From assembly GCF_030272615.1 (NCBI RefSeq), contig NC_081410.1, positions 118,305,140-118,369,139 of the forward strand: 64,000 bases of DNA, given 5' to 3'. The notes beneath the pieces were generated by a model. It did not search any database and was not told where the DNA came from. It worked only from the letters and a program-made list of their open reading frames with translations. The position numbers were made by a program, and so were the translations under genes. This DNA is from Cryptomeria japonica (lineage: Eukaryota > Streptophyta > Pinopsida > Cupressales > Cupressaceae). Below, piece after piece: positions 33,781 to 43,936 of this stretch. Position 1 is the stretch's first letter, and every line of letters starts with the position of its first letter.

Positions 33781-36390
33781 ATGCTTGCTTTGAAATCAGA
33801 AGTAGATCACCATCTCTTCAGACAAGTAAGTCGCACTATCAATCACGAAGAAAAAAGGGGTTTGCAAATAGAGATTGTGATCAGAAAAAAATTAGAAAGA
33901 CAAAGGATCGCTGCCCTTCGCAAGCAAGTTCTTAAAGAAATCCGACAGTTTTCTTTTGGGTCTGCTAATATGGTAAGTAATGGGTCTGCCCATTAATCCT
34001 CCTCAGCCAGGAAGAGACCCCGAACCAGTGATACAGCCAGATTTGAATTTCAGCGAAGAACAAGAAAACCTTATTACAGAATTATATAGCTTGGCCTGGT
34101 CCGTAAAAAGAAATTATCCCAACTGGTCTCGAATGCGTTTTATCCTTGCGCAGGAACAAGAAATTGCTGATCGCATCGACGCCCCTAATCAGAGAGATCA
34201 TGAAGAGGCTAATTAAGTTCTTGCACCTACTCCCGCACTGCATCAACAAAATTGGCATTGAAAATAACTCACGCTGGAACAAATTGGATCTTTCTCTCCA
34301 GAGAGATTGGAAAGAGTCCTAAGGTCTAGCCCAGAGCGGGAAAGATTTGCTGGATTTCACTTTTACAGACGCAAAAGTCATCGCCAGGTTGTAGACCTCA
34401 GTGAATCCAGTTTTGCAAATCAGCAGTTTGCTATTCCAACAAGTACAATTTTTATAGCTCCAACAGTTATAACTCCGGTTCCTATTGTAACTCAAGTAAA
34501 TCAGCCATAGATAGCACACAATCCACCCGCTCCAAATGGTGCCACTTGGTTGGTAGACAATCCTTCACCCATCATTTTCCCAGCTTACCATGATATGCCT
34601 AAGAGCCCGGACAGGTTCTGTTTTATTTTTCATGCGAATGATTCAAACAGAACAACAAAAGAACATATCAAAATATTTGATGATGCGTTACACAATAGAC
34701 AGATTGAGTATGCAGACTTTTCCCTTATTCATTGGGGGAGGACGCATTTTACTGGTTTATCCACTTGCTGGTATCTTCTATTGACTTTTGGGAGAAGCTT
34801 AAGACAACTTTTACGGGAAAGTATGGTATCCCTATAAGCCCTACAGAGCTATACAGACAGTTTGTAGAAGTCAAAAGACAGGGACATGAGCCAATCAGTT
34901 CCTTCAACAACAGGTTCCATAAAGCCTTTACCCGATTGCAACATCCGTATGTGGTAAGTGATGCTTCGGCAAGAGAGATCTACTATTCAGCTCTTGACTA
35001 TTTAGCAACTATGTTTGTCCGACAGTCACACCCTGCATCGACCATGTTAACTGAAGCCTATGCTAAGGCTATGGAGATCAGTAAGGGACTAGGTCAAAAA
35101 TTGCCGGACCGTTGATGCAATTAGGCCCCCCTGGTATGCCTAGCCAAATTCAAGAAATCAGCCAGGCTTTGGCTCACCAAACACCTATTATGAACTCAAT
35201 TCCATAATCAGCATATCAGCCTCAGCAACCTACAAATCAATTGGTGCTCCACCCAGGACCGCCTATATCCCAGATCCCTCCTAAACAACCCATATATTTG
35301 CAAAATACTACAGTATCGTCTAGAACCCAAGAGGAGAAGGATGAGATGCGGGAGCTGACTGACCAAATGAAGAAGCTTTCCTCTTAAGTCACTTATATGT
35401 GAAAAAAGAATAACCAATTGCAGAACAGTCAGAGAAACCAGCAGCAAGGTCAGCACCAAGGTCAATACCAAAACCAAGGATATCAACGGCCCACAAGGAC
35501 GTGGAACACCCATCCTAACAACGGGGGAGTCCCCACTCCACTAGATAACCCACCAACATCAGAAAATAGGCCTACAAATAGGTTATTCCTGGCAGAGGCA
35601 GCTCTATCAAATTGGTGTAGGTTGCATAATACTAACCAGCACTCAGAGCTGCAATGTGACGAGTTTCAGGTGGTAGCAAATATATTCCAGCGAGAAGTTG
35701 AGAACACAATGCCTCAACCAGTACTTCCTCGCACCGGGTTTGAAATAGTGCCATCACCAAGGTATGATACGACGCTTGTCTTAGAGACCTACATTCCCCC
35801 ATTTTTCTTACCTAATCAGGGTGAAAATGAGGTGGCAGACCCAAATCAGCCCGCTGATGTGAATGCATTTCAGCAGTACCAACGCGGCAATCGGGGGTAT
35901 TACAATAATAACAACCAAAACAACAATAGTGGACCTAATACTACTTCCACTCCTCCCAAAGATATTCAAGTCCCTCCAGATCAGAATGCCAATAACAACC
36001 CAAGTTATCCTAAGGCATCGCAGCAGTATGCGAGCCAAAGTCAGCCGCAGAAGACGCAGGCCCCTCCAAGAGTACTTGTTTCTCAGAATCAGCCGATCGC
36101 TGCCACAAATTAGGGCTCCAGTGATAAGCCATCCAACAATATAGAGATTACTAAACTAGCCCAATTGGTGGCAGATGAATTCAAGAAGATTAAAGTCAGC
36201 TTATCCCTTGTTGAACTGATGAAAGTTTCCGAGGTTAGGGACATGGTCTTGGGCAGCCTTAAGGAACCCTCGCCGGTTAATTCTAAAGGGACCGATGAGA
36301 ATTCCGGACAGAGAATACCACCAGGGCAGCCCTAGAAGATCAGCAATGAGGTAAGAGGACCAACGAATCCCAGGGGTGCAACAATAAATT
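33781..36390 (+). pseudogene. gypsy gag, degraded
   Basis: The capsid-like retrotransposon gag domain is readable at 34550-35115 across one frameshift (PAYHDMPKSPDRFCFIF, FIDFWEKLKTTFTGKYG, EPISSFNNRFHKAFTRLQ). Leading segments at 33781-34216 and 34307-34510 are in different frames. A Gln/Asn/Pro-rich region follows at 35418-36113 and holds a CxxH...HxxxxC motif (WCRLHNTNQHSELQCDEF) in place of a classical CCHC knuckle. Stops such as TAG for CAG interrupt every part. Gag builds the particle that packages the element's RNA; this copy cannot. Confidence 0.85.
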
Positions 36391-36425
36391 GTGTTGCACC
36401 GCCAGAGTTCTCAAATGATCAACCT

Positions 36426-36853
36426 ATGGAAATTGGTTTTGGGGTGCGTGCACGAGGAAGAACTCAGGACATCTCAATCATGAACAATGACACCCTCCCA
36501 TCAGAGCCTACTATGAATTTGTTTACTGAAAAGCTAGAACCCCCACCTTTCCTATTAACTCTCAGAATCTTTGGTAAGAACTTGCACAATTGTTTAATAG
36601 ATTCAGGAGCTTCAGCTAATGTTATGCCTCTATGAGTGTGCACCGCCTAGGCCTAACCCCCACCAAGACTAACCGAAAAGTTACTCAATTAGATAAATCT
36701 GAAGTGATTGTAGTGGGGGAGTTGAACAATATACACATGCAGTTGACAACAGATCCGCGTATCCAGATGTATATTGATATCCAAGTAGTAGACATCCCGG
36801 GAGCATATGGCATGTTGCTTAGCCGAGACTGGATCCACGTCCTTAACGACTGA
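36426..36853 (+). pseudogene. gypsy aspartic protease, frameshifted
   Basis: The first frame ends with NCLIDSGASANVMPL, the retropepsin active site DSGA, then hits a stop at about 36635. The next frame continues with VHRLGLTPTKTNRKVTQLD and VVDIPGAYGMLLSRDWI, the C-terminal protease motif of gypsy elements. A one-base shift inside the domain separates the halves. The protease would cut the polyprotein; it is inactive as encoded. Confidence 0.88.
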
Positions 36854-36874
36854 CTGCATTCCAGTTTCACTCAT

Positions 36875-37366
36875 ATGTGGCTACCATGGAGAAGGGTGGA
36901 GAATCAAAACCGGATTGAGTCCGAACCTAGGTGCAAATTGATGATCACCGAATATAACCAGGCCAATGAGACCTTGTTTCTAGAATTGGATATGGGCACT
37001 TACAGGGCTCACACTGACCCAACAAATGAAGTTTTGTTGGTACAATGCTCAAATCCAGTCCAAAATCTGGAAGAAATTGCAGAAAATTATGATAAGGAGA
37101 TCCCACCACAAGACGAAAATCAGCTATTCAACAGCTTTAGAGTTTTTTTCTGCAAATACACAGAGCAGATGCAGTATCTAAACCGTCAAGTTTATATCAA
37201 GGATGTACTTTTAACAGGCTGGTGCAGAGTCCACAATGCCGCCCATTCAGAAATAACATGTTCATTATGCATAACGGCATTAAATCAAGTATGGAAGAGA
37301 CATTCAGAGGTGTTGGAAACCCACACTCTCAGGCTAGAAGACATTGCTTTCCCCGAGATTCCTTAA
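36875..37366 (+). pseudogene. gypsy pol linker with CxxH-HxxxC motif
   Basis: A 163-codon open stretch between protease and the additional RNase H. It contains NEVLLVQCSNPVQNLEEIAE and, near 37216-37260, the motif GWCRVHNAAHSEITCSLC. That motif resembles the gag motif WCRLHNTNQHSELQC at about 35610-35655. No enzymatic domain is recognised. It is probably a tether or nucleic-acid-binding segment of the polyprotein, by inference from the cysteine/histidine pattern. Confidence 0.55.
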
Positions 37367-37432
37367 AGAAGACCCCCTGAACAAGAAAAGAATGAAGTAA
37401 CGGGTCTGACAACCACAACTAGTAAGCTTCTC

Positions 37433-37830
37433 GACCTGAATCAGACTTGGACTCTAAGGTTTGATGGTTCAAAATCCAAACGAGGAGCTGGAGTAGGGGT
37501 AGAACTGAGAAGTCCTACCGGCGAAACCTATTTGGCCTCCTACCGGCTATAGTTTCACTGTACTAATAACATAGCAAAGTATGAATCTTTGATTCATGGT
37601 TTGCTGCTGACTATCAAGAAGGGAGCTCAGATCTTGCACTGCTTCGGAGATTCAGAGGTGGTAGTTCGGCAAGTTCGAACACAGTACACATGCCATGAGA
37701 AAAGACTCAGCGTTTATCACAACCGCGTGTGGGATATAATTGAGAGTTTTGACGCTTTCAACATCAAAGCCATCTTCTGATCGCAAAATTGAGTTGCTAA
37801 TTCATTGGCACAGGCCGCAAGTACGCTCGA
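37433..37830 (+). pseudogene. additional (archaeal-type) RNase H domain upstream of RT
   Basis: WTLRFDGSKSKRGAGVGVEL gives the first catalytic Asp in FDGS. NNIAKYESLIHGLLLTIKKG corresponds to the NN-AEYE-AL helix, but the catalytic Glu reads Lys. HCFGDSEVVVRQV gives the second Asp. VANSLAQAAS corresponds to the ADxLAxxAS end, with Asn where Asp is expected. Both substitutions fit G-to-A decay. Two in-frame stops are present (after ASYRL and after NIKAIF). In plant Tat elements such a second RNase H normally follows the RT-linked one; here it precedes RT, and none is found between RNase H and integrase. Confidence 0.8.
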
Positions 37831-39472
37831 GCCTTTGTCAATGCAAAGTTTAAAAAAATTCGCAGTGGAGTTAACATCAGTCCCATCTGTTACGGACAAT
37901 GTCACTAATTTTCAGGTATTCGATGGTGATAAGCACATCATTGATTTTATTACAAGCTCAGATGTGTTTGCGACACAGATTATTGACGAGGAGGAACCTC
38001 AAGAAGCCGAGATCGACATAGGAGTCTTGAATCTCAGGACGAATACCATTCCTAGAGGTATGGTACAGTTAGAAAGGATCTTCGACTGCGACTAGCTCAA
38101 ATCTCGCAAGGAAGGTACTTCCGAAGGAGGCACCTGCGATAAGATCAACATAGGCACGCAAGAGAATCAAAAGAATGTGCTGATTGGCAAGGTATGTACA
38201 TCTTAGGAAAGAGACGAAATCCTCAAGAAGATGAGGGAATTCCCAGATATCATCGCTTGGGGGTATGGGGATCTCAAGACTTATGACACTTCAGTAATAA
38301 CTCATACCATACCTCTTAAGCCAGACTCAAAGCCTTTCAGACAGAGGCAACAGCTAGTGAATGCCCTCCTCGAGCCTTTAATTTATCAAGAAGTAAAAAT
38401 ATTACTGGCTGCTCGCATCATCTTTTCAGTACGACATTCTACCTGGGTCGCTAACCTAGTTCTCGTGAAGAAAAAGAGTGGTGAAATCAGATTGTGTGTC
38501 GATTTCTGCAATTTGAACAGAGCATCAGAGAAGGATAATTACCCACTACCTTCGCTTCATGAAGTCTTGCAGATGGTCAATGGATCCCAGATGATGTCTT
38601 TTCTAGATGGATATTCCGGGTACAACCAAGTAATGGTTGAGTATGAGGATCGACTGAAGACCGCATTCACCACCAAGTGGGGAATATTTGCTTATAGAAG
38701 GATGCCTTTTTGTTTGATTAACGCAGGAGCCACATTTCAGCGCGCCATGGACATCGCCTTTAAAGACCTTGTAGGCCGGTGCATCATTATCTATATGGAC
38801 GATTTGACTGTTTTCTCCAAGCAAAGAGAAGATCATGTGAATGATCTGCAAAAAGTTTTTCAGCGCTGTCGCCAGTTCGGGATATCTTTAAATCCCAAGA
38901 AGTGTATGTTTGGCGTGACCGAAGGTAAGCTTCTCGGTCATGTGATTTCAGAAAGGGGGATCTCAATCAATCCTGATAGAGTAAAAGCCATATTGCAAAT
39001 CAATCTCCCCGCAAGCAAAAAGGAACTCAAGTCATACTTCGGGAAGATAAATTTTGTCAGAAAATTTATAACTGGATTTGCTGAAATAGCTCGCCTGCTC
39101 AATGACATGCTCAAGAAAGATGCCAAGATAGAGTGGACCCCAGTGATCAAGAAAGCGTTTGAGCAGATCAAACAAGCTATTGTCCAGGCGCCAGTTTTGG
39201 TAAGCCCAGACTATCTAAGGCCATTCTACATATATTCTTTCGCTTTTGAACACACCTGTGCAACAATTCTAACTCACCGAAAGGAAGAAGAGGGAGAACA
39301 CCCAATAGCATTCATGAGCATTCCGCTGAAAGAGGTTGAGCTCAGATACCCGAATATTGAGAAGCAAGCTTACGCGCTAGTGAAAGCTATTAGGAAATTC
39401 TGGCATTATATACTAAGAAGTAAGATATATGCCATAGCGTCGGATGTTTTAGTAAAGACATTGTTGATGTAG
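37805..39472 (+). pseudogene. gypsy reverse transcriptase and RT-linked RNase H
   Basis: The RT frame 38231-39472 (413 residues) is intact. It contains FSVRHSTWVANLVLVKKKSG, VDFCNLNRASEKDNYPLP, the catalytic IIIYMDDLTVFSK and LGHVISERGISINP, then connection and the RT-linked RNase H (RPFYIYSFAFEHTCATILT, EKQAYALVKAIRKFWHYIL). The expected Asp of the last domain reads Phe-Ala-Phe-Glu. Upstream, 37805-38095 is an open linker, separated from RT by single stops. RT copies the element RNA into DNA. The intact YMDD block makes this the best segment for phylogenetic placement. A stop at 39472 splits it from the connection to integrase. Confidence 0.92.
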
Positions 39473-39502
39473 AATGAGCTAGGTGAAAAGAGAGGAAAAT
39501 GG

Positions 39503-40898
39503 GTGACCATCATCCAAGAGTATGACATTGAAATTCAGCCCATGAAGCTAGTACAAGGTCAGGCTTTGACGCAGACTCTCGCATCCGAATGCTCAGGAAT
39601 CGTACATCAGCAATACCTGATTGAACAAGTTTCGCCAGAAGAGTGGTATGATGACATAACCTTCTATCTTCTTAATCAAAAATGTCCATCACACCTTAAC
39701 CTAGTATAGAAAAGGGCACTGAGGATGAAGAGCAGCTGTTTCATGTTGCAAGGTGCTGTCTTGTATCGAAGAAACCACGAGGGCATCTACCTAAGATGCG
39801 TAAACAGAGATGAAGCACGCCAAATTGTAGAGCAGTTCCATACTAAGTTTGGGATAGGTCATGGGTTAGGCTTAGCAACAACCCACGAAATCCTCAGGGT
39901 AGGCTATCATTGGCCTACCTTATTCCGGGACATCCATGAACATGTAAAAACCTGCCATGTTTGCCAAGTAGCCGCAACTAAGGAGCGAACCCCAGCCATG
40001 CCACTCGGACCAGTCATAGAGGTAAAACCGTTCGGCGAGTGGGCGCTCGACTTCATAGGTACGATCAACTCGCCCTCCTCTGCGCAGCACAGGTACATTC
40101 TAATCGCTTCTGATTATTGTACGAGGTGGTCTGAAACTCAATCTTTGAAGCAATGCAATGCTAATGCTGTTATTAAATTTTTAGAAGAGAACATTATTAC
40201 ACGTTTTGGTTGTCCTCATGCTTTAGTTTGTGATAATGGTTCTGCTTTTGCATCATTAAAATTTTCAAATTGGGCCTTTGATTACAGGATTACATTAAAA
40301 TTTTCATCTAACTACTACCCCCAAGGTAACGGTTTAGCAATGTCCACTAACAAGAACCTGCTGCAAGTAATCAAGAAGCTTCTTGATAAGAATCCGAAAG
40401 ATTGGCACACCCAACTCCGATTTGCCCTATATGGGCAGACCGCACCAGATGTAAGTCCACCATCGGAACTTCACCATACCATTTGGTATATGGCCTCGAT
40501 CCCGTCTTTCCTATACAATTGAGAATACCAACCTTGCAATTCATGAAAGAATATCTGGGAATCGACAATGCTGTAGAGGCTAGGTTGTCCCAACTGCTGT
40601 ATTTGGAAGAAAAGAGACACAACGCCATAGATAATTCTGCTAAACACCAAGAAGTGGTCAAGCGTTGGTTCGACAGAGGGCAAAAGTAAAAGCGTGCCAC
40701 ATTTCTAACCTTGTCCTTTGTTGGGACAAAGCTCACGAGCGAAAAGGAGAGCACGACAAGTTTGATAATCTGTGGCTTGGCCCTTTCCAGATTGCCGAAA
40801 TTTTGGGAGAAAATGCATTCCGACTCAAGACCCTAACAGGTGAGGACGTCCCCTTGCTCGTGAATGGTCAATTCCTTAAGCATTATTTCCAGCCTTAG
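39503..40898 (+). pseudogene. gypsy integrase, frameshifted, catalytic Glu replaced
   Basis: An H2C2 zinc-binding module precedes the core (HEILRVGYHWPTLFRDIHEH, then CHVCQ). The first Asp is in WALDFIGTINSP and the second in ALVCDNGSAF. The third motif reads YYPQGNGLAMSTNKNLLQV, with Met where family members have Glu. The C-terminal part continues in two other frames: 40402-40689 (SPYHLVYGLDPVFPIQLRIP) and 40665-40898 (HDKFDNLWLGPFQIAEILG, FLKHYFQP, then stop). Integrase inserts the DNA copy; this one is inactive through both the missing acid and the frameshifts. The preceding piece 39503-39709 is the RT-integrase connection. Confidence 0.9.
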
Positions 40899-41810
40899 GT
40901 TTCTCGAAGCCTTTCCCCTGTATATAGTTTGGTTTTCTGTTTCTTGCTTTAGTTTAGTTTCCGTTTCCTCTTTTGTTTTGGGACCCCTGTCAATTTTGAA
41001 AGGAAGCTTGTGCAGTGTACAACTTTGGTGTGATGCTAGATTGCTATAACCTTCTACTTCTAGGATCTAAGTTCGGGGAGGACTCTTGATTGATGGAGCA
41101 CCCCATGATGAGGTCGGATAAATCTAGATGACCTTTCTCTGCAAGATCTTGTTTTTGTCAAAACCTATCCCCGATATCGTGATTACTACACAAACACATC
41201 TTAAAATCGCATACAATTAGTTGTTAATCAAAGGGACACTACATTGATGAAAGGTTCGGAGCTCTGCTTCAGAGACCACTGTTACGCTCAATCCCGCGTA
41301 GGCTTCACTGCCTACCATGCCAAAAAAAGAAAAGAAGAAAAAAAGAAAGAATCCTGAGTAAAGACATTTTGAAATCAAATTGATATCAAGCATAAGATTG
41401 GCAAATGGGAATGCAGGCATCTCTGCCGGTACAGAGCAAAAAAGTAAAACTTTCTTGCCGGAAACAGAGCAATCTCTATGAGCTAACAGGCGATAACTCC
41501 GCCGGGGCTATGAACGCTCGCTGGCAGTGGGGCTCTATCCAGGTTGCTTTTGAAGTATCAGCTCGCTGGGCATCTCGACACTGTGAAACATTGATGCCTC
41601 AACTTTTTCTAAGCTGGAATGAACTCCACTTGCACACACTAGTTAATCCGATTTGCGCGTGATTCGATTTGACCCTTGACATTATCTCGTTTTGAAAGGC
41701 CTTTTCTCCCTTTTTCGCCTGAGTTGCGGTGGTTAACCAGAGATTTTGGGTTCGATCCAGACTTGTGTTTCCGAAATGACTGGGAGCATTTCCCCAGCAG
41801 AATCGCCATT
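40899..41810 (+). other. gypsy 3' untranslated region with purine tract
   Basis: No coding domain. A long A/G run at about 41321-41352 could be an internal polypurine tract. Just before the 3' LTR the sequence TCCCCAGCAGAATCGCCA resembles a motif I associate with this position in Tat-like elements, but there is no purine run directly adjoining the LTR. Confidence 0.55.
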
Positions 41811-42356
41811 TGTTGTGCGTAGCACACGCTCCTTGTGGCCGACAGGGTCCCCCTTCTTTTTTGGGCCTTTTTGTCTTCGCCTTGTTGAGTTTCGCGCAGA
41901 GGGTCTCGCGTCCTTTCGAGCGAGCCAATGATTGGTCCGTGAAGTGATGATGTTGAACGAAGAAGCCGGTGATTCCATTAGGCTAGTCGAGCCCTCGGGC
42001 ACGAATTCCAAGAGATGTGAAATCGCCTTGAATAGGCGTGAGATGATAGAGGTTGGCGAAGCCCGCCAAGCAAAGGACATCGCGTCTGAAGGTCGCATGA
42101 GGACCCAAAGTTGCCGTTTTTCGCGTAAGAGCAATGAGATAGATTACATGATGTTTGTTCTTACAGAGTTTACGAGATTTGAATGAATGACGATTTTCGC
42201 CAGTTGGTGGAGAAGGAGAGAATTTGTTTGCAAAATGCCAAGGTTGACAAACTCGCCCAAGTGCCCAAGCTCGCACTTCTTGAGAGAAAAGTTAAAAATC
42301 GCCAAAATGCCCAGGAAGGGGTGAATTTCGAACTTTCAGGCCAAAATGAGAGAAAT

Positions 42357-42690
42357 GCTGAAAGTTGACAAAAAGGCCAAGAGGTCCGAAATTCACTTAA
42401 AGTTGGCAAAAACTCCTTAAGGTCCGAAATTCGCTAAAAGTTGACAAAAAGGCGTTAAGGTCCGAAATTCACTTAAAGTTGGCGAAAGGGCTTTAAGGTC
42501 CGAAATTTGCTGAAAGTTGGCAAAAAGGCCTTAAGGTCCGAAATTTGCTGAAAGTTGGTAAAAACTCCTTAAGGTTCGAAATTCACTTAAAGTTGGCAAA
42601 AAGGCCTTAAGGTCCGAAATTCACTGAAAGTTGGCAAAAACTCCTTAAGGTCTGAAATTCGTTGAAAGCTGGCAAAAGTGCCAAATGGTC
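42357..42690 (+). repeat. 38-bp minisatellite inside the 3' LTR
   Basis: About nine copies of the same unit as 27859-28215, with unit order and variants partly different between the two LTRs. Confidence 0.88.
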
Positions 42691-43936
42691 CAAAAAAGTT
42701 CAAAATTGCCAAAACATTTAGAAGGTCCGAAAAGGATAAAAGCACCGAAGTTCGCACTTGGGGTAAAAACAAAGTTTAAAGTTTTAAAGGGCCTCCATAT
42801 CCCCGAAAATCGCGAGTTGGAGGAGCACAATAAAGGCAACGGTGGAAATTGGCGAAGTCAACTTTGGTGTAAAACAGGAAAATGACCACAAAGTTTGCAA
42901 AGCTCGCAAACTCCCCAAAAGGTCCGAAATTCGCCATCTAGGGCAAAGTCACAACACGTAAGTCAAATATAAGGAATTCAAAATTGGCAAAATCCCCCAT
43001 TCCTCCGAAGATCTCAGCGCAGAGAGTGCAGTAGGGGATAAAACGCGAAAGCATCCGAGGTTCGCGATTTGGGGGATGAAGATGTGAAGTTTAAAAGTCT
43101 ACAAAAACCCTCATACCGTCGAAGTTCGCGATTTGGAGGATGAAACTGCGAAGTGTCTGAAGTTTTAAAGTTCCTTCATTCCACCGAAGTTAGGGTAAAG
43201 CCACGTGAGAGAGGATCACGTAAGCTTTGAAAGGTGGAGCCAGAAAGCACAATTTCCCAAGGTAAAAACGTTGACATAAACCCTTTCAAACATTTAAGTT
43301 CAATTACCATTTTGTCCAAGGTGAAGAATCGCTAAGTCTAAAACTCAAAATTACAAATTCTTTTCAAACCGCAGCCCTGAAAATTTGAATTAGAAAGTTT
43401 ACCGTTGGAATTCAAAATTGCAGACCCTCCCATTCAAAATTTGCAGAACTATCTATCCGTTCTTGCACGACAAATCGGGCAATTTCTCGCTGTCCATTTT
43501 CACTAGGTAAGTACGCTTCGTCTCTCTTGATCATCTGAAACATTTACAAATTGGATGGATGTCTGTGCGAAAAATTGATTAAAATGCTTAAATCTTCAAA
43601 ATTCGCATCTCTTTCTGTTTATAAGGCGTCGTGCAAAGCAGTTGAAATCAGAACTTACTCCTAAGAATCAACTAGAGATTGCATTTTCAAACTTAGGAAA
43701 ATTTCTCAAGCTTTGTCCATTTTTGAAAATTGATCCTGAAAATGCTTAAATATAAACCTTAAATCGAAAGCTTCATGAATATTTATGTTTAGATCAATCA
43801 AGCTTGTAGCTAACAAATTCATGCTGGTCCCGATTCAATTTTTTGAATTAATCCTTGAATGCTGGCGTATTCTTTATCTAACCCACTTTGCTTCCCTTTT
43901 ATCGCCTTGTAATCCGTGTACGACTGTGCAGGATAA

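Noticed and set aside
41321-41352. A/G run as the gypsy 3' polypurine tract
   Set aside because: It is ~460 bp from the LTR start, whereas the functional tract adjoins the LTR. Kept only as a possible internal tract.
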